Positions 33,473 through 42,628 are shown, counted from the first letter of the stretch. The stretch is DNA of 64,000 bases from Mucilaginibacter gossypiicola (GCF_900110105.1 NZ_FOCL01000002.1:62001-126000); one strand, 5' to 3'. The notes: a model not told the origin generated them from the letters alone. Translations and numbers: made by a program.

Positions 33473-34588
33473 TTAACTGTCTTGAGCAGTGTATTTAATA
33501 ATTAACCTTGCCGTTTGAGCTGATGCTCCGGGCTGTCCCATCCTTACATCAAGCTCATCATAATTGTTGAGCATAGTTTGACGGTAGCCGGTGTTGTTGA
33601 TCAGCAGATTTAACTCTTCAATAATTTTGTTAGCAGTACACTCTTCCTGTATCAATTCCTTAACTACAGCTTTGTCCATGATCAGGTTTACCAGTGAAAT
33701 AAATTTGAGCTTCACCAACATGCGGGCTATAGCAATAGTTAATTTCCCTCCTTTATAAACTACTACCTGCGGTACATTAAACAAGGCCGTTTCGAGTGTT
33801 GCTGTGCCTGAAGCTACAATAGCTGCCTGCGCATGATTTAACAGATCATAAGTAGCATTGAATACAACCGGGATCTTTGCGCCGTTTAAATAAGGAGCAT
33901 AGTAATCGGCCTGAAAAGCCGGAGCCCCGGCAATCACAAACTGATATTCAGGAAAATTAGCAGATGCTTCAATCATATCAGGCAGCAACCTGCTGATTTC
34001 CTGTTTACGGCTACCGGGCAGTAACGCAATAATGCTTTTGCCGTTAAGATTATTCTTTTCCAGAAAGCCTGGATCTGCTTTAAATGCCGAAACAGCATCC
34101 AGCAGCGGATTACCTACATAATCAACATCCATTCCCCATTCTTTGTAAAATGCAACCTCAAATGGCAGGATACAAAACAGATGGTCAACAATGCGTTTGA
34201 TCTTAAGCACCCGCTTTTGATTCCATGCCCAAACCTTTGGCGATATATAGTAGCAAACCAAAAATCCTTGCGCTTTGGCATACTCCGCTATTTTAAGGTT
34301 AAAGCCCGGAAAATCTATCAGGATCAATACGTCAGGTTGGTAGGCCGAAATATCCTGCTTGCATGATTTCATGTTTTTAAGAATGGTTTGCAGGTTAGCT
34401 ACCACTTCCACAAAGCCCATAAAGGCCATATCGGCATAATGCTTTACCAGTGTGCCGCCCTCGGCCTGCATCAGGTCGCCGCCAAAAAACCTAAAGTCGG
34501 CCTGTTGGTCAAGCGCCTTCAGGGCTTTCATCAAATTAGCTCCGTGCAAATCGCCCGAGGCCTCGCCGGCTACCAGGTAGTATTTCAT
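33473..34588 (-). CDS. lpxB: Lipid-A-disaccharide synthase
   Basis: 371 residues. It joins UDP-2,3-diacylglucosamine to lipid X, forming the lipid A disaccharide at the inner membrane. Motifs: YYLVAGEASGDLHGANLM at the N-terminus, FIDFPGFNL-type DFPGFNLKIAEYAK, CYYISPKVWAWNQ, LLPGSRKQEI and VASGTATLETAL. It is the last gene of the surE - membrane protein - lpxB cluster with 2-nt gaps, an order conserved in Bacteroidota, and is probably transcribed with them. Confidence 0.96.
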   Translation of the reverse strand: MKYYLVAGEASGDLHGANLMKALKALDQQADFRFFGGDLMQAEGGTLVKHYADMAFMGFVEVVANLQTILKNMKSCKQDISAYQPDVLILIDFPGFNLKIAEYAKAQGFLVCYYISPKVWAWNQKRVLKIKRIVDHLFCILPFEVAFYKEWGMDVDYVGNPLLDAVSAFKADPGFLEKNNLNGKSIIALLPGSRKQEISRLLPDMIEASANFPEYQFVIAGAPAFQADYYAPYLNGAKIPVVFNATYDLLNHAQAAIVASGTATLETALFNVPQVVVYKGGKLTIAIARMLVKLKFISLVNLIMDKAVVKELIQEECTANKIIEELNLLINNTGYRQTMLNNYDELDVRMGQPGASAQTARLIIKYTAQDS

Positions 34589-34590
34589 TA

Positions 34591-34854
34591 TCAGGATTGC
34601 AGTTTAAAAATGAATATGGCCAGCATAAACAAAAGCGAGATCATGGCAATGCCATTCCCCGTTTTATCGGCCCCTTTACCATAAAAGTAACGGATAATAA
34701 ACAGGTTGATAGCAAAAGCGACAAAATAGGGAATGCCAGGCTTGTGCATGAAAACAAACTTATTTTTAAGCAGAAATCCAAAAACAAACAGGCTGATACC
34801 CGGCAGTATAGCACCAATAAGTAAGCCCGCAGATATGCCGTTCTTCTTTAACAT
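34591..34854 (-). CDS. Small membrane protein between surE and lpxB
   Basis: 87 residues with three predicted membrane helices (AGLLIGAILPGISLFVFGF, YFVAFAINLFIIRYF, IAMISLLFMLAIFIF). It has no motif I recognise. Gaps of 2 nt on both sides show it is translated as part of the surE-lpxB operon. A role in lipid A or envelope assembly is only suggested by that position. Confidence 0.8.
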   Translation of the reverse strand: MLKKNGISAGLLIGAILPGISLFVFGFLLKNKFVFMHKPGIPYFVAFAINLFIIRYFYGKGADKTGNGIAMISLLFMLAIFIFKLQS

Positions 34855-34856
34855 AG

Positions 34857-35630
34857 CTACAGGTTAAATTTCCAGTTGTTTAAGTATGGGATAACGTGAT
34901 GGGCAGTCATATCAAACTGCACTGGTACAACCGAAGCATAGCCTTGTTCCAATGCCCAAACATCCGTATCCTCACCACCATCATTTAGCTGAAACACACC
35001 GGTAAGCCAATAATATGGCCTTTTGTGCGGATCAATACGTTCGTCAAATTCTTCGGCCCATTTGGCAGCTGCCTGCCTGCAAATTTTAATGCCTTTAATA
35101 TGTTTTATATTGGGGAAGTTTACGTTCAACAAACTGGCCTGAGGTAAACCATTGGCCAAAACCTGCAAGGCAAGTTCTTTTACAAACTTAATGCAAGGCT
35201 CAAAATCTGCCTGTAAGGTATAATCATCCAAAGAAAAGCCTATTGATGGGATACCCTCAATAGCTCCCTCAACCGCTGCCGACATGGTGCCTGAATACAG
35301 CACATTGATAGAGTTATTTAAACCATGGTTAATACCGGATACACAAAGATCGGGCTTCTGGCCTTTAAAGATCTTGTTAACAGCCAGCTTCACACAATCA
35401 ACAGGAGTGCCTGAACAACGGTACATTTCAATACCATCGTAAATATCAACCTGATCGAGCCGTAGCGGCTTGCCTATGGTTATGGCATGCCCCATTCCCG
35501 ATTGCGGGCTATCGGGAGCAACTACTACAACGCGGCCAATATCGGTCATGGCATCCATCAGGGCTTTAATTCCCGGCGCGGTAATGCCATCATCATTTAC
35601 AACAAGTATGGTTGGTTTGGTAACTTTCAT
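34857..35630 (-). CDS. surE: 5'/3'-nucleotidase SurE
   Basis: 257 residues. It is a metal-dependent survival-protein phosphatase acting on nucleoside monophosphates. The N-terminal VVNDDGITAPGI supplies the two metal Asp residues, and PDSPQSGMGHAIT and SGINHGLNNSINVLYSGTMSAA supply the Ser/Asn ligands and active site. It is cytoplasmic and of normal length. It is first in the operon with a membrane protein and lpxB; a TAACTTTG box abuts the start codon. Confidence 0.96.
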   Translation of the reverse strand: MKVTKPTILVVNDDGITAPGIKALMDAMTDIGRVVVVAPDSPQSGMGHAITIGKPLRLDQVDIYDGIEMYRCSGTPVDCVKLAVNKIFKGQKPDLCVSGINHGLNNSINVLYSGTMSAAVEGAIEGIPSIGFSLDDYTLQADFEPCIKFVKELALQVLANGLPQASLLNVNFPNIKHIKGIKICRQAAAKWAEEFDERIDPHKRPYYWLTGVFQLNDGGEDTDVWALEQGYASVVPVQFDMTAHHVIPYLNNWKFNL

Positions 35631-35634
35631 TAGG

Positions 35635-35642
35635 CAAAGTTA
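35635..35642 (-). promoter_or_regulatory. -7 box of the surE-lpxB operon
   Basis: TAACTTTG on the minus strand, an exact TAnnTTTG match only 4 nt before the surE ATG, so the transcript would be almost leaderless. Confidence 0.45.
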
Positions 35643-35728
35643 ACAATCCTCAACAATGTAGCTGGGGATAATAGTTTCGACGGAATTAATAATCATTGGA
35701 ATGAAGTTGTTTTTGATTAAATTTAGAT

Positions 35729-36274
35729 ATGCTAACAGCAGCTAAGAAAATTACCCTTGATGAATATATGAGTATGCCCATTGGAGCACCTTATCAATAT
35801 ATCAATGGTTATCTTGTTGATTGGCCTTCAAGAACAGTTGACCATCAAATCGCGCTTGGAAATTTAGTCCAAATGATTATGAATTGTGAGGATCGATTGC
35901 AAAACAAGGGAATTTATTTGATGGGACCAATAGAGGTTGTATTAGATGATCAAAATTCATTTCAACCCGACTTTGTTTACATTTCAAAGGAGCGGGGTGA
36001 TATCATAAAGGACTATATTTATGGCGCTCCTGACCTGGTTGTTGAAATTTTATGGGAGAAAAATGCCTGCTATGATCTTCGACCTAAAAAAGACGCCTAC
36101 GAAAAATATGGTGTTAAAGAATATATCATCATTGACCCTATTCAACAAAACGTTGATTTATATATTCTTAAAAATGGAGTTTTTATACTGGAACAAAAAG
36201 CACAGTTAACCGAGATCCTTAAATCCGCGTTATTGCGTGGCTTTAATATTGAAGTGTCCAAACTATTTCAATAA
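35729..36274 (+). CDS. Uma2 family protein (PD-(D/E)XK nuclease-like)
   Basis: 181 residues. Uma2/DUF820 proteins share the restriction-endonuclease-like fold. Visible here are the opening KKITLDEYMSMP, FQPDFVYISKER (catalytic Asp), APDLVVEILWEKN (Glu) and YGVKEYIIIDPIQQNVDLY. DNA cleavage has not been shown for most members and the biological role is unknown. Members are commonly scattered as single genes and may be mobile. This copy is followed by a shared convergent terminator. Confidence 0.85.
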   Translation: MLTAAKKITLDEYMSMPIGAPYQYINGYLVDWPSRTVDHQIALGNLVQMIMNCEDRLQNKGIYLMGPIEVVLDDQNSFQPDFVYISKERGDIIKDYIYGAPDLVVEILWEKNACYDLRPKKDAYEKYGVKEYIIIDPIQQNVDLYILKNGVFILEQKAQLTEILKSALLRGFNIEVSKLFQ

Positions 36275-36276
36275 AA

Positions 36277-36298
36277 AAAGCTCCGTTCCCGGAGCTTT
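36277..36298. terminator. Bidirectional terminator between uma2 and csbD
   Basis: Arms AAAGCTCCG (36277-36285) and CGGAGCTTT (36290-36298), TTCC loop, A tract on the left and T-rich right side. Confidence 0.75.
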
Positions 36299-36303
36299 CA
36301 ATT

Positions 36304-36489
36304 TTATAAACTATTGATCCACTTCACCAGCTCATCGCGGGTTTTGCCCGTTTTTTGCTGAAGTTTGCCAAGTGTTTCATCATCTTTACCTTCCTGCCAG
36401 GTAAGGTCATCGTCGGTAAGGTCGCCGTAGGCTTGTTTGATTTTCCCTTTCAACTCGTTCCATCCGCCTTTTATTTCTAACTTATCCAT
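36304..36489 (-). CDS. CsbD family stress-response protein
   Basis: 61 residues, the usual size. It matches the CsbD pattern: [33 protein letters not shown], then [16 protein letters not shown]. These abundant small hydrophilic helical proteins are induced in general stress; their molecular role is not known. It shares a terminator with uma2. Confidence 0.93.
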   Translation of the reverse strand: MDKLEIKGGWNELKGKIKQAYGDLTDDDLTWQEGKDDETLGKLQQKTGKTRDELVKWINSL

Positions 36490-36576
36490 AATGTTTTTTA
36501 TTTAGATGTATTAGGATAACCGATGTGAGGTAGGGATGGTTTGAAGAATATTGGATTTATATAGAAGCTAAAAGTT

Positions 36577-37587
36577 TTAAAACCTCAAGCCCAACCCTGC
36601 ATCGTGATTCAGTATGTATTTCCCGTCATTAAATCCGGGCATTACATAAGGGTTATTGCTTACTAAAAAGGGGCCGTCAAGGTCCACCCAATCAGCCTGC
36701 GGGGCGAGGGCCAAACCGGCAAGGGCGGCGCAGCTGGTTTCTGTCATACAGCCTATCATGATCTTCAGGTCAAGCTCGCGGGCTTTGTCAATCATCCGCT
36801 TTGCTTCATGCAAACCTGCCGATTTCATCAGTTTGATATTGATCCCGGTATAAACACCCTTGGCCTTTTCTACATCTTCAAATCGTTGCACAGCTTCATC
36901 GCCAATAATAGGAATAGGGCTGCGCTCGGTAAGCCAGGCATTGCTACCGGGGTCGGTTTTGAGCATGGGCTGCTCTATCAATTGTACGCCTTGTTCATGC
37001 AACCAGTAGGTCATATCCAGGCTTTGCTGTAAATCTGTCCAGCCCTGATTGGCATCTACATAAAGCGGCACATCAGTGACAGACCGGATAGTATTGATCA
37101 ATTCTTTATCGCTATCTCTGCCCAACTTAACCTTGATCACCTTAAACCCTTCGGCTTCTTTTACCTTTTTGATGATCATTTCGGGCGTATCAATCCCTAT
37201 GGTAAAACTGGTAACAGGCATCAGGGCGGGGTTGCTGCCAAGTAATTGCCAGCAAGACTGTTGTTTTAGTTTACCATCGAGATCATGAAGAGCAATATCG
37301 ATGGCTGCTTTAATTGCCGGGTTGCCGGGAGCAATACTGTCGAGGTAATTGATGATGGCTCCAAAATCAAAAGGATAACTAAACCGGTCAGTATCAACCT
37401 TGCTCAAAAATTCGGTAGCACTTTGATGGCTTTCGCCCATGTAGGGCACCATTGAGGCTTCGCCGTAGCCGGTTTTACCTTCGTGATTGATCTGTACCAG
37501 CATAACCGGGGTAGAAGTACGCGAAAATTTGGCTATCGTAAAAGCATGCTTCAGCTGAAGCTCGTAGGGTTGATATGTCAGTTCCAT
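36577..37587 (-). CDS. Dipeptide (L-Ala-D/L-Glu) epimerase, enolase superfamily
   Basis: 336 residues from the ATG at 37587; the frame extends to 37653 but the added N-terminus is not conserved in kind and would cross the divergent promoter. The MELTYQPYELQLKHAFTIAK start is followed by the muconate-lactonising-type barrel with KVKLG (catalytic Lys pair), YVDANQGW, IEQPM, GDEAV (metal acids) and INIKLMKSAGL. L-Ala-D/L-Glu epimerases recycle murein peptides, which fits the transglycosylase elsewhere in the window. Exact dipeptide specificity is not proven. Confidence 0.9.
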   Translation of the reverse strand: MELTYQPYELQLKHAFTIAKFSRTSTPVMLVQINHEGKTGYGEASMVPYMGESHQSATEFLSKVDTDRFSYPFDFGAIINYLDSIAPGNPAIKAAIDIALHDLDGKLKQQSCWQLLGSNPALMPVTSFTIGIDTPEMIIKKVKEAEGFKVIKVKLGRDSDKELINTIRSVTDVPLYVDANQGWTDLQQSLDMTYWLHEQGVQLIEQPMLKTDPGSNAWLTERSPIPIIGDEAVQRFEDVEKAKGVYTGINIKLMKSAGLHEAKRMIDKARELDLKIMIGCMTETSCAALAGLALAPQADWVDLDGPFLVSNNPYVMPGFNDGKYILNHDAGLGLRF

Positions 37588-37628
37588 GTTAAAAACCAAA
37601 GCTAAAATTTTAGTATGAAAATCGTGCT

Positions 37629-37636
37629 TATCTTTG
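37629..37636 (+). promoter_or_regulatory. -7 box that decides the start at 37642
   Basis: TATCTTTG, an exact TAnnTTTG match 5 nt before the ATG at 37642. A TTTAG at 37608 could be a weak -33. It lies inside the longer frame from 37615, arguing for the later start. Confidence 0.45.
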
Positions 37637-37641
37637 CGACC

Positions 37642-38631
37642 ATGCCGGCACAAATTTATTCACCGTTCACCAATTTCAATTTCAGCAACAATAAATGTTT
37701 CCTTACAGGGCAAAACCTTAATTCGCCCGAGGAACAGATCCAGGTATTTCCGCAATGGCTCATGAGCCGTTATGAACTGGAAAATAAGCCTTTTAAACTG
37801 CTCGACGAAAGTATGGCAACTTATAAAGACCTAAAGCTACCCTGCACCGCCGAAGTTAACGAACGCTATCTTGAACCGCTCGAAAACGAAATTGCGGCCG
37901 CTTTTGATACCGGTTATGAGGCCTTGAAAGCGCTTGATGAGGATAAATTATTTCTGTGGGCTGGTAAATTGCTGTACGGAATTATTTTTAACGAGATTCA
38001 GGCAGGCATTAAACTGCAACATTCGCAAGGCGAAGAATTTAATATATCTCAATCTATCATCCATAAGTTCAACAACCTGCACATGATGCTGCAAAGCCTC
38101 AATTTGCCGGTCGAGTTTGATGGCTTTAAACCTTACAGCCTCGTATTGTTTAAGGTAGATAATGCTGAAAACGTTTTTGGCTATCGCGATGAAATCAACA
38201 CGCTTACCTTTTCATTAAGGATAAAAGATTTTGGCCTGATCCTATGCCTGCAGGATAACGGAGCCAATGCACGTTATCATAAAGAGGCTTTAGATAAAAT
38301 TGCAGATCATACACTGCATCCTATCCAGTTTGAAGAGTTAAACGCCAGGTTCTTTTACTCAGCATATTTGTTTAACCGCCTGCCGGAGTATGATATTTTC
38401 ACTATTGGCGAAACTATATCATTAGAGGCCCTGCCCTTGCGTGGTACCAGCAGCAAACCACTGTTTGACGACTGGATGAACAAAACTTACGGACAGGTAC
38501 TGGAAAACTTCTGGAAAAACTGGGGGTTCCTGCTGTTAGAGATCATCAAGAACCCCGAGAAGCCTATGAGCTTTTTGTTTAATGCGGATGGGGAGTTTAT
38601 TAATGGCCAAGATTTGAAACTGCCATTGTAA
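37642..38631 (+). CDS. Protein of unknown function, 329 residues
   Basis: Begins MPAQIYSPFTNFNFSNNKC (an upstream ATG at 37615 is less likely). The N-terminus carries FSNNKCFLTGQNLNSPEEQ, like a beta hairpin with one Cys, followed by a long helical body (YLEPLENEIAAAFDTGYEA, FNEIQAGIKLQHSQGEEF, IIHKFNNLHMMLQSL). There is no signal peptide and no known motif, so it is cytoplasmic. The gene is divergent from the dipeptide epimerase and overlaps the third rhomboid gene tail to tail by 32 nt. Confidence 0.8.
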   Translation: MPAQIYSPFTNFNFSNNKCFLTGQNLNSPEEQIQVFPQWLMSRYELENKPFKLLDESMATYKDLKLPCTAEVNERYLEPLENEIAAAFDTGYEALKALDEDKLFLWAGKLLYGIIFNEIQAGIKLQHSQGEEFNISQSIIHKFNNLHMMLQSLNLPVEFDGFKPYSLVLFKVDNAENVFGYRDEINTLTFSLRIKDFGLILCLQDNGANARYHKEALDKIADHTLHPIQFEELNARFFYSAYLFNRLPEYDIFTIGETISLEALPLRGTSSKPLFDDWMNKTYGQVLENFWKNWGFLLLEIIKNPEKPMSFLFNADGEFINGQDLKLPL

Positions 38632-39229
38632 TCTGCTGCCAAAAATCAGGCAAAATTTCGTGATGAAATATAATGGTGATCATTAAGCCGCTTAGTGCAC
38701 CATAAAAGTGGGCATCATGGTTGATCTGATCGCGCGAGTATTTTGAGGCATAATGACAATATACTAAATACAATACGCCAAATATCACTGCTGGGATAGG
38801 AATTGGGATTGGCAATATCATCATCTGGGCCAGCGGATTATATAATATCGCGCTAAAAATAACCGCACTTACTGCTCCGGAAGCTCCTAAACTGTAATAG
38901 CTGTAATGATCTTTATGCTTAAGTACAGTAGGCATATCGCTCAAAATCAAACTTATGGTATATAAAATGGCAAATTGAACATGTCCCAATAAAGGCTCCA
39001 ACCCGAACGCGAAAAAATAAAACGACAGCATATTGAAAAACAAATGCATCCAGTCGCGGTGAATGAGCCCACTGGTAATGATGGTGTGGATATCCTTTCC
39101 GCGCGAAACGGTATAAGGATGCAGCATCATGCGGCCATAAAGGTTATTGTTTGAAAAAGCTAAAAGCGAAGTAATAATTGTTATTGCGAAAATAGCACAA
39201 GCCACCGGGGCCGTTTGTAAATATTCCAT
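38600..39229 (-). CDS. Rhomboid family intramembrane protease
   Basis: 209 residues with six membrane helices. HRDWMHLFFNMLSFYFFAFG is the L1 region, SLGASGAVSAVIF has the catalytic Ser, and HDAHFYGALSG has the catalytic His. It is a separate lineage from the two rhomboids after mutL. Its 3' end overlaps the convergent gene by 32 nt. It starts directly after the M14 peptidase stop, so the two are co-transcribed. Confidence 0.92.
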   Translation of the reverse strand: MEYLQTAPVACAIFAITIITSLLAFSNNNLYGRMMLHPYTVSRGKDIHTIITSGLIHRDWMHLFFNMLSFYFFAFGLEPLLGHVQFAILYTISLILSDMPTVLKHKDHYSYYSLGASGAVSAVIFSAILYNPLAQMMILPIPIPIPAVIFGVLYLVYCHYASKYSRDQINHDAHFYGALSGLMITIIFHHEILPDFWQQITMAVSNLGH

Positions 39230-40975
39230 TTATTTAAGGTCGAGTTTGGTATTAGTTAAAAGTCTGCCTACCGGGTAGCGCATAAAAGTTTTTTCAAAGT
39301 AAGGCGAATTGCGGTAAACAAAGAATAATTGCGCACCGGCATTATTGGCCAGCTGCGGATCTTTCGCTTTGGCATCGTCCAGTTTCTGTTTAATTGAGGG
39401 ATCTTTTTTAAGCAGATCGGCAGCTATATCCTCAAAAACATAATCCGAAAAATACTCCTTTTCGCCCAGTACCGAATCAAAAAAGTTCCAGGCAAAAAAC
39501 GAGTCGACACCCTGCGGTTCCAACGTTTCCACGATATAACGGTTTATTGGCTGATTAGTATACACCACATAATCGCCGGTATAAAATTTAACCGGCATAT
39601 CCACTGGGTTAAGCTTCACGCCGGTATGCAGATAATGCCCCTCAAAAGGTCGTGCCGGCGTTTTCAGATCGGCTATATAATACATTTGCAGGTTAAGCGT
39701 GGTGTCATGAGCCAGCTGTTTCATCTGCACACCGTTTAGCTTAAACAGATCAATTACCTTACCCCAGGCCTGCGGAATTACATAAGCCACCGGTTTATTG
39801 GCAGTGGCTGTGACCTTATAGGTATTAAAATATTTGATGGTTTTGGTGTAAGGTTTATCGCGATCATAATACAGCCTTGGCAATCCGCTCACTCCGCTGG
39901 TTTTATGGCCAGCCTCGTAGCCTTTAAAGGTAATGGTATCAACCTTGTCCATATCAACCGCCCAGCTTAATGCAAAAGTTTTTTGATCGGTTACCTGCTC
40001 ATCGGCTTTGCGTTTTAGTTCGCCAATTAGTTTTGCATCGCGCTGATTAATTTCAATAAGATGCTGCATAAAATCATAAGTGGCATACACGCGCTTATCA
40101 AAAGGTTTAAGCATATGCGTTTCGGTGATATAGCTGATGATATTATGCTGGGCTGTAAAACCGGTAGCAAAACGCGGGGTTTCCAAAAAACTTACTATAC
40201 CCGAATCCGGTAAACCCTCTTCACCGGCACCGTAAGGAATCATTTCATAGCCACTCTTTTTCATTTTGCTGTACAGATACGGTGTCAGCGTTTTGGTAGT
40301 ATAATCGGCAAGGATAGGGTTTTGCTTTTCCTTTTGGGTTTCAATGAGCGTCATCACATACTGGTAATCGGCACCATCGCTGGTATGATTATCTAAAAAC
40401 ACTTCAGGCTTCCAGGTAGTAAGGATCTGCGTAAAGGCCAAAGCATTGCGGCTATCGGCCTTGATAAAATCCCGGTTTAAGTCAAGGTTACGATAATTAC
40501 CTCTGAAACCGTAAGCAGATGGGCCATTCTGGCTTACACGGCTCAGACCGCGGTTAAGGTTGCCGTCGATATTATACAGGGCTATGAGGCAGATCACCAC
40601 ATCTTTTGGCAGTGTATTATTTTTAAGCATATCGCGCACCAGCATCATACTGGCATCAATACCTTCCGGCTCGCCGGGGTGGATGCCGTTATTAATAAGC
40701 AACACCCTCTTATTTTGCTTTTTAATTACCGCCGGATCAAATATCCTATCCTTTGAAAGTACAACGAGTGTCAACGGCTTGCCAACGTCGGTTGTGCCAT
40801 AGTTGATCAGCTTCATTTGCTGCGGATATAGCTTATTTAGCTTTTGGTAGTAGTCAATTACCTGGGCATAGGTGGCCGTATAATTTTTATCCTTACTTAA
40901 CTCAAAAGGGGTTAGCTGAGCTTTGGCAGAGAAGGTAACAAAACAGATAATAAGGGCAGCAAAAACTATCTTCAT
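39230..40975 (-). CDS. M14 family zinc carboxypeptidase-like protein, secreted
   Basis: 581 residues with a signal peptide (LIICFVTFSAKAQ). The M14 catalytic domain has LINNGIHPGEPEGIDASM (HxxE zinc ligands) and the third ligand in FLDNHTSDGAD. A non-catalytic C-terminal half of ~250 residues follows. It is probably a periplasmic peptidase on cell-wall or dietary peptides. It heads a two-gene unit with the rhomboid. A TATATTTG box lies 16 nt upstream. Confidence 0.9.
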   Translation of the reverse strand: MKIVFAALIICFVTFSAKAQLTPFELSKDKNYTATYAQVIDYYQKLNKLYPQQMKLINYGTTDVGKPLTLVVLSKDRIFDPAVIKKQNKRVLLINNGIHPGEPEGIDASMMLVRDMLKNNTLPKDVVICLIALYNIDGNLNRGLSRVSQNGPSAYGFRGNYRNLDLNRDFIKADSRNALAFTQILTTWKPEVFLDNHTSDGADYQYVMTLIETQKEKQNPILADYTTKTLTPYLYSKMKKSGYEMIPYGAGEEGLPDSGIVSFLETPRFATGFTAQHNIISYITETHMLKPFDKRVYATYDFMQHLIEINQRDAKLIGELKRKADEQVTDQKTFALSWAVDMDKVDTITFKGYEAGHKTSGVSGLPRLYYDRDKPYTKTIKYFNTYKVTATANKPVAYVIPQAWGKVIDLFKLNGVQMKQLAHDTTLNLQMYYIADLKTPARPFEGHYLHTGVKLNPVDMPVKFYTGDYVVYTNQPINRYIVETLEPQGVDSFFAWNFFDSVLGEKEYFSDYVFEDIAADLLKKDPSIKQKLDDAKAKDPQLANNAGAQLFFVYRNSPYFEKTFMRYPVGRLLTNTKLDLK

Positions 40976-40991
40976 AAGTAAATACGTTGCT

Positions 40992-40999
40992 CAAATATA
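40992..40999 (-). promoter_or_regulatory. -7 box of the M14 peptidase gene
   Basis: TATATTTG on the minus strand, exact TAnnTTTG match, 16 nt before the start codon. Confidence 0.45.
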
Positions 41000-41039
41000 G
41001 TTTAAGAACGCCAATTAGCTGTGCAGGCGCACAATAATA

Positions 41040-41441
41040 TTACTGATCGGGAATGGTACCCCAGCCATCAAACTCACAATCAAATTTATACCCAAGGTTA
41101 CACATCTGGTTAATCCATCCTGCCACAACAGCATCGCTCATTTTTACTTTGGTTGTCCATCCGGTAATAAGAAAGAGCTTTTTAGCCCCTTCAGCAATGC
41201 CGTATTTTACCTGGTAGCTTAAATTGGATAGTTCCTGCGCAAATGCCTGGGCCTTTTGATAGGCATTGGTATAAAAGAAAAACTCAAGCATCAGCTCCCT
41301 GTCCTCGTCAACATTTAACTCCCTGAGCTTTTCCATAAGTACTGGCAGCATATTAAGCTGGATTGTCGATTTTTCCTCGAATGCTTCTGCCGATACAAAT
41401 TGCCTGTTGTCTTTTTTACTCAAAAAGCTGAATAACCCCAT
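41040..41441 (-). CDS. RraB domain protein (ribonuclease regulator-like)
   Basis: 133 residues. The family pattern is clear in LEFFFYTNAYQKAQAFAQEL, LFLITGWTTKVKM and the end CNLGYKFDCEFDGWGT. In E. coli RraB binds RNase E and changes which RNAs are degraded. Whether the Bacteroidota RNase E/G is the partner here is not known. It lies 19 nt after the YjbR-like gene on the same strand and is probably co-transcribed. Confidence 0.85.
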   Translation of the reverse strand: MGLFSFLSKKDNRQFVSAEAFEEKSTIQLNMLPVLMEKLRELNVDEDRELMLEFFFYTNAYQKAQAFAQELSNLSYQVKYGIAEGAKKLFLITGWTTKVKMSDAVVAGWINQMCNLGYKFDCEFDGWGTIPDQ

Positions 41442-41460
41442 AAGGATAATATGTTTTTTC

Positions 41461-41814
41461 CTATAGTGCAGCTATCTCCGCCTGCACCTTTTTTGGCAAG
41501 CTTTTAACTACTTCATTATAGGAGTGATCAATCATTTCACAGAGCTGTTTGCGGGTGAGGGAGCCATTCATTTGCACGGTATTCCACATTTTTTTATTCA
41601 TGTGGTAGCCAGGCTGCACTTCGGGGTGGCGTTCGCGGAGCTCAACAGCCCATTCGGGGTCGCATTTAACATTGAACCTGTCGCCGGTTTGCAGGCCGGT
41701 TAGTAAGAAGATTTTTTCGGCAATTTTAAAAACCAGGGTATCTTCTCCAAAAGGGAAACCTTCGGTAACGCCCGGCTTTTGCAGGCAATAGTCACGCAAC
41801 TCTTCTATGTTCAA
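41461..41814 (-). CDS. MmcQ/YjbR family protein
   Basis: 117 residues, the CyaY-like fold of YjbR. It shows LRDYCLQKPGVTEGFPFGEDTLVFK at the start, then RFNVKCDPEWAVELRERHP and MNKKMWNTVQMNGSL. A double-wing DNA-binding role is proposed for the family, without firm function. It overlaps the preceding beta-barrel gene by 4 nt, so translation is coupled. Confidence 0.93.
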   Translation of the reverse strand: MNIEELRDYCLQKPGVTEGFPFGEDTLVFKIAEKIFLLTGLQTGDRFNVKCDPEWAVELRERHPEVQPGYHMNKKMWNTVQMNGSLTRKQLCEMIDHSYNEVVKSLPKKVQAEIAAL

Positions 41815-42551
41815 TTTCTGAAATTTCTAACAAGTTTGGTATATGATACAGTATTGCCGAAATTATATTTGAACCCAAGCGTAAACATCGCAAATTGGTC
41901 TGGCGCGTTATTTTTAAATTTTTGTGTATTATCGTTATACCCATCCAATCCCTCACCAAAAACATAACTATGCTGATAACCAAGCGTTATCGTATAACCT
42001 ACCTGATCGTAATCATCATAAATTTTAAATTCGTAACCGAGGCGCAAGGGCACCATCAGGTTAACACTTTTATCTTTCCCGGGAAAGACATATGTATTCG
42101 GGCCGTTATACAGATATAGGTTGGTACGCTGAATATCCTTCATATTGTTGAACATGGCTCCAATTCCGGTCCCGCCGTAAAAGTTTTTAATAACATTTAA
42201 AAAACCGCTGTTATCATAGTCAATTATTTCGCCCAACTGTAAATCGGCATGAAGTAGCAGAGCCTTATAATTATTTTTTGAATAACGGCCAAACTGATCC
42301 TTATCTGGTGTACGACCGCCGCCTTCAAGCGTACCAAACTGAAATTCAAGACTCATTGGTACATATGGGCTGTAGTTATAAGTTAAATTCAGACTTCCTC
42401 CTGGATGCCAAACCTGCCGGTTAAGATCATCAAACCCCCGGCCATAGCTTCCGCCAAAACCGGCACCCCATTCATAATAGTTAAAACCACTTTGCGCTTT
42501 TGCCATAACCGAGGCAAAAGCCAAAACAAAAAGTAGAAAATATTTTTTCAA
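41811..42551 (-). CDS. Outer-membrane beta-barrel protein
   Basis: 246 residues with a signal peptide (FLLFVLAFASVMAKAQ) from a TTG start (no ATG fits better). Alternating strands rich in Tyr/Gly/Phe (WGAGFGGSYGRGF, SLNLTYNYSPYVPMSLEFQFG, YTITLGYQHSYVFG, FTLGFKYNFG) are typical of an 8- to 10-strand barrel. The function is unknown. It is the first gene in a row with YjbR and RraB genes. Confidence 0.82.
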   Translation of the reverse strand: MKKYFLLFVLAFASVMAKAQSGFNYYEWGAGFGGSYGRGFDDLNRQVWHPGGSLNLTYNYSPYVPMSLEFQFGTLEGGGRTPDKDQFGRYSKNNYKALLLHADLQLGEIIDYDNSGFLNVIKNFYGGTGIGAMFNNMKDIQRTNLYLYNGPNTYVFPGKDKSVNLMVPLRLGYEFKIYDDYDQVGYTITLGYQHSYVFGEGLDGYNDNTQKFKNNAPDQFAMFTLGFKYNFGNTVSYTKLVRNFRN

Positions 42552-42628
42552 AGTATAATTTTATCAATATTTACAATTGGTGAGGGTGTTAGCCGCCGCC
42601 TAAATTTCTACTAATATAAAAGCTTTAT

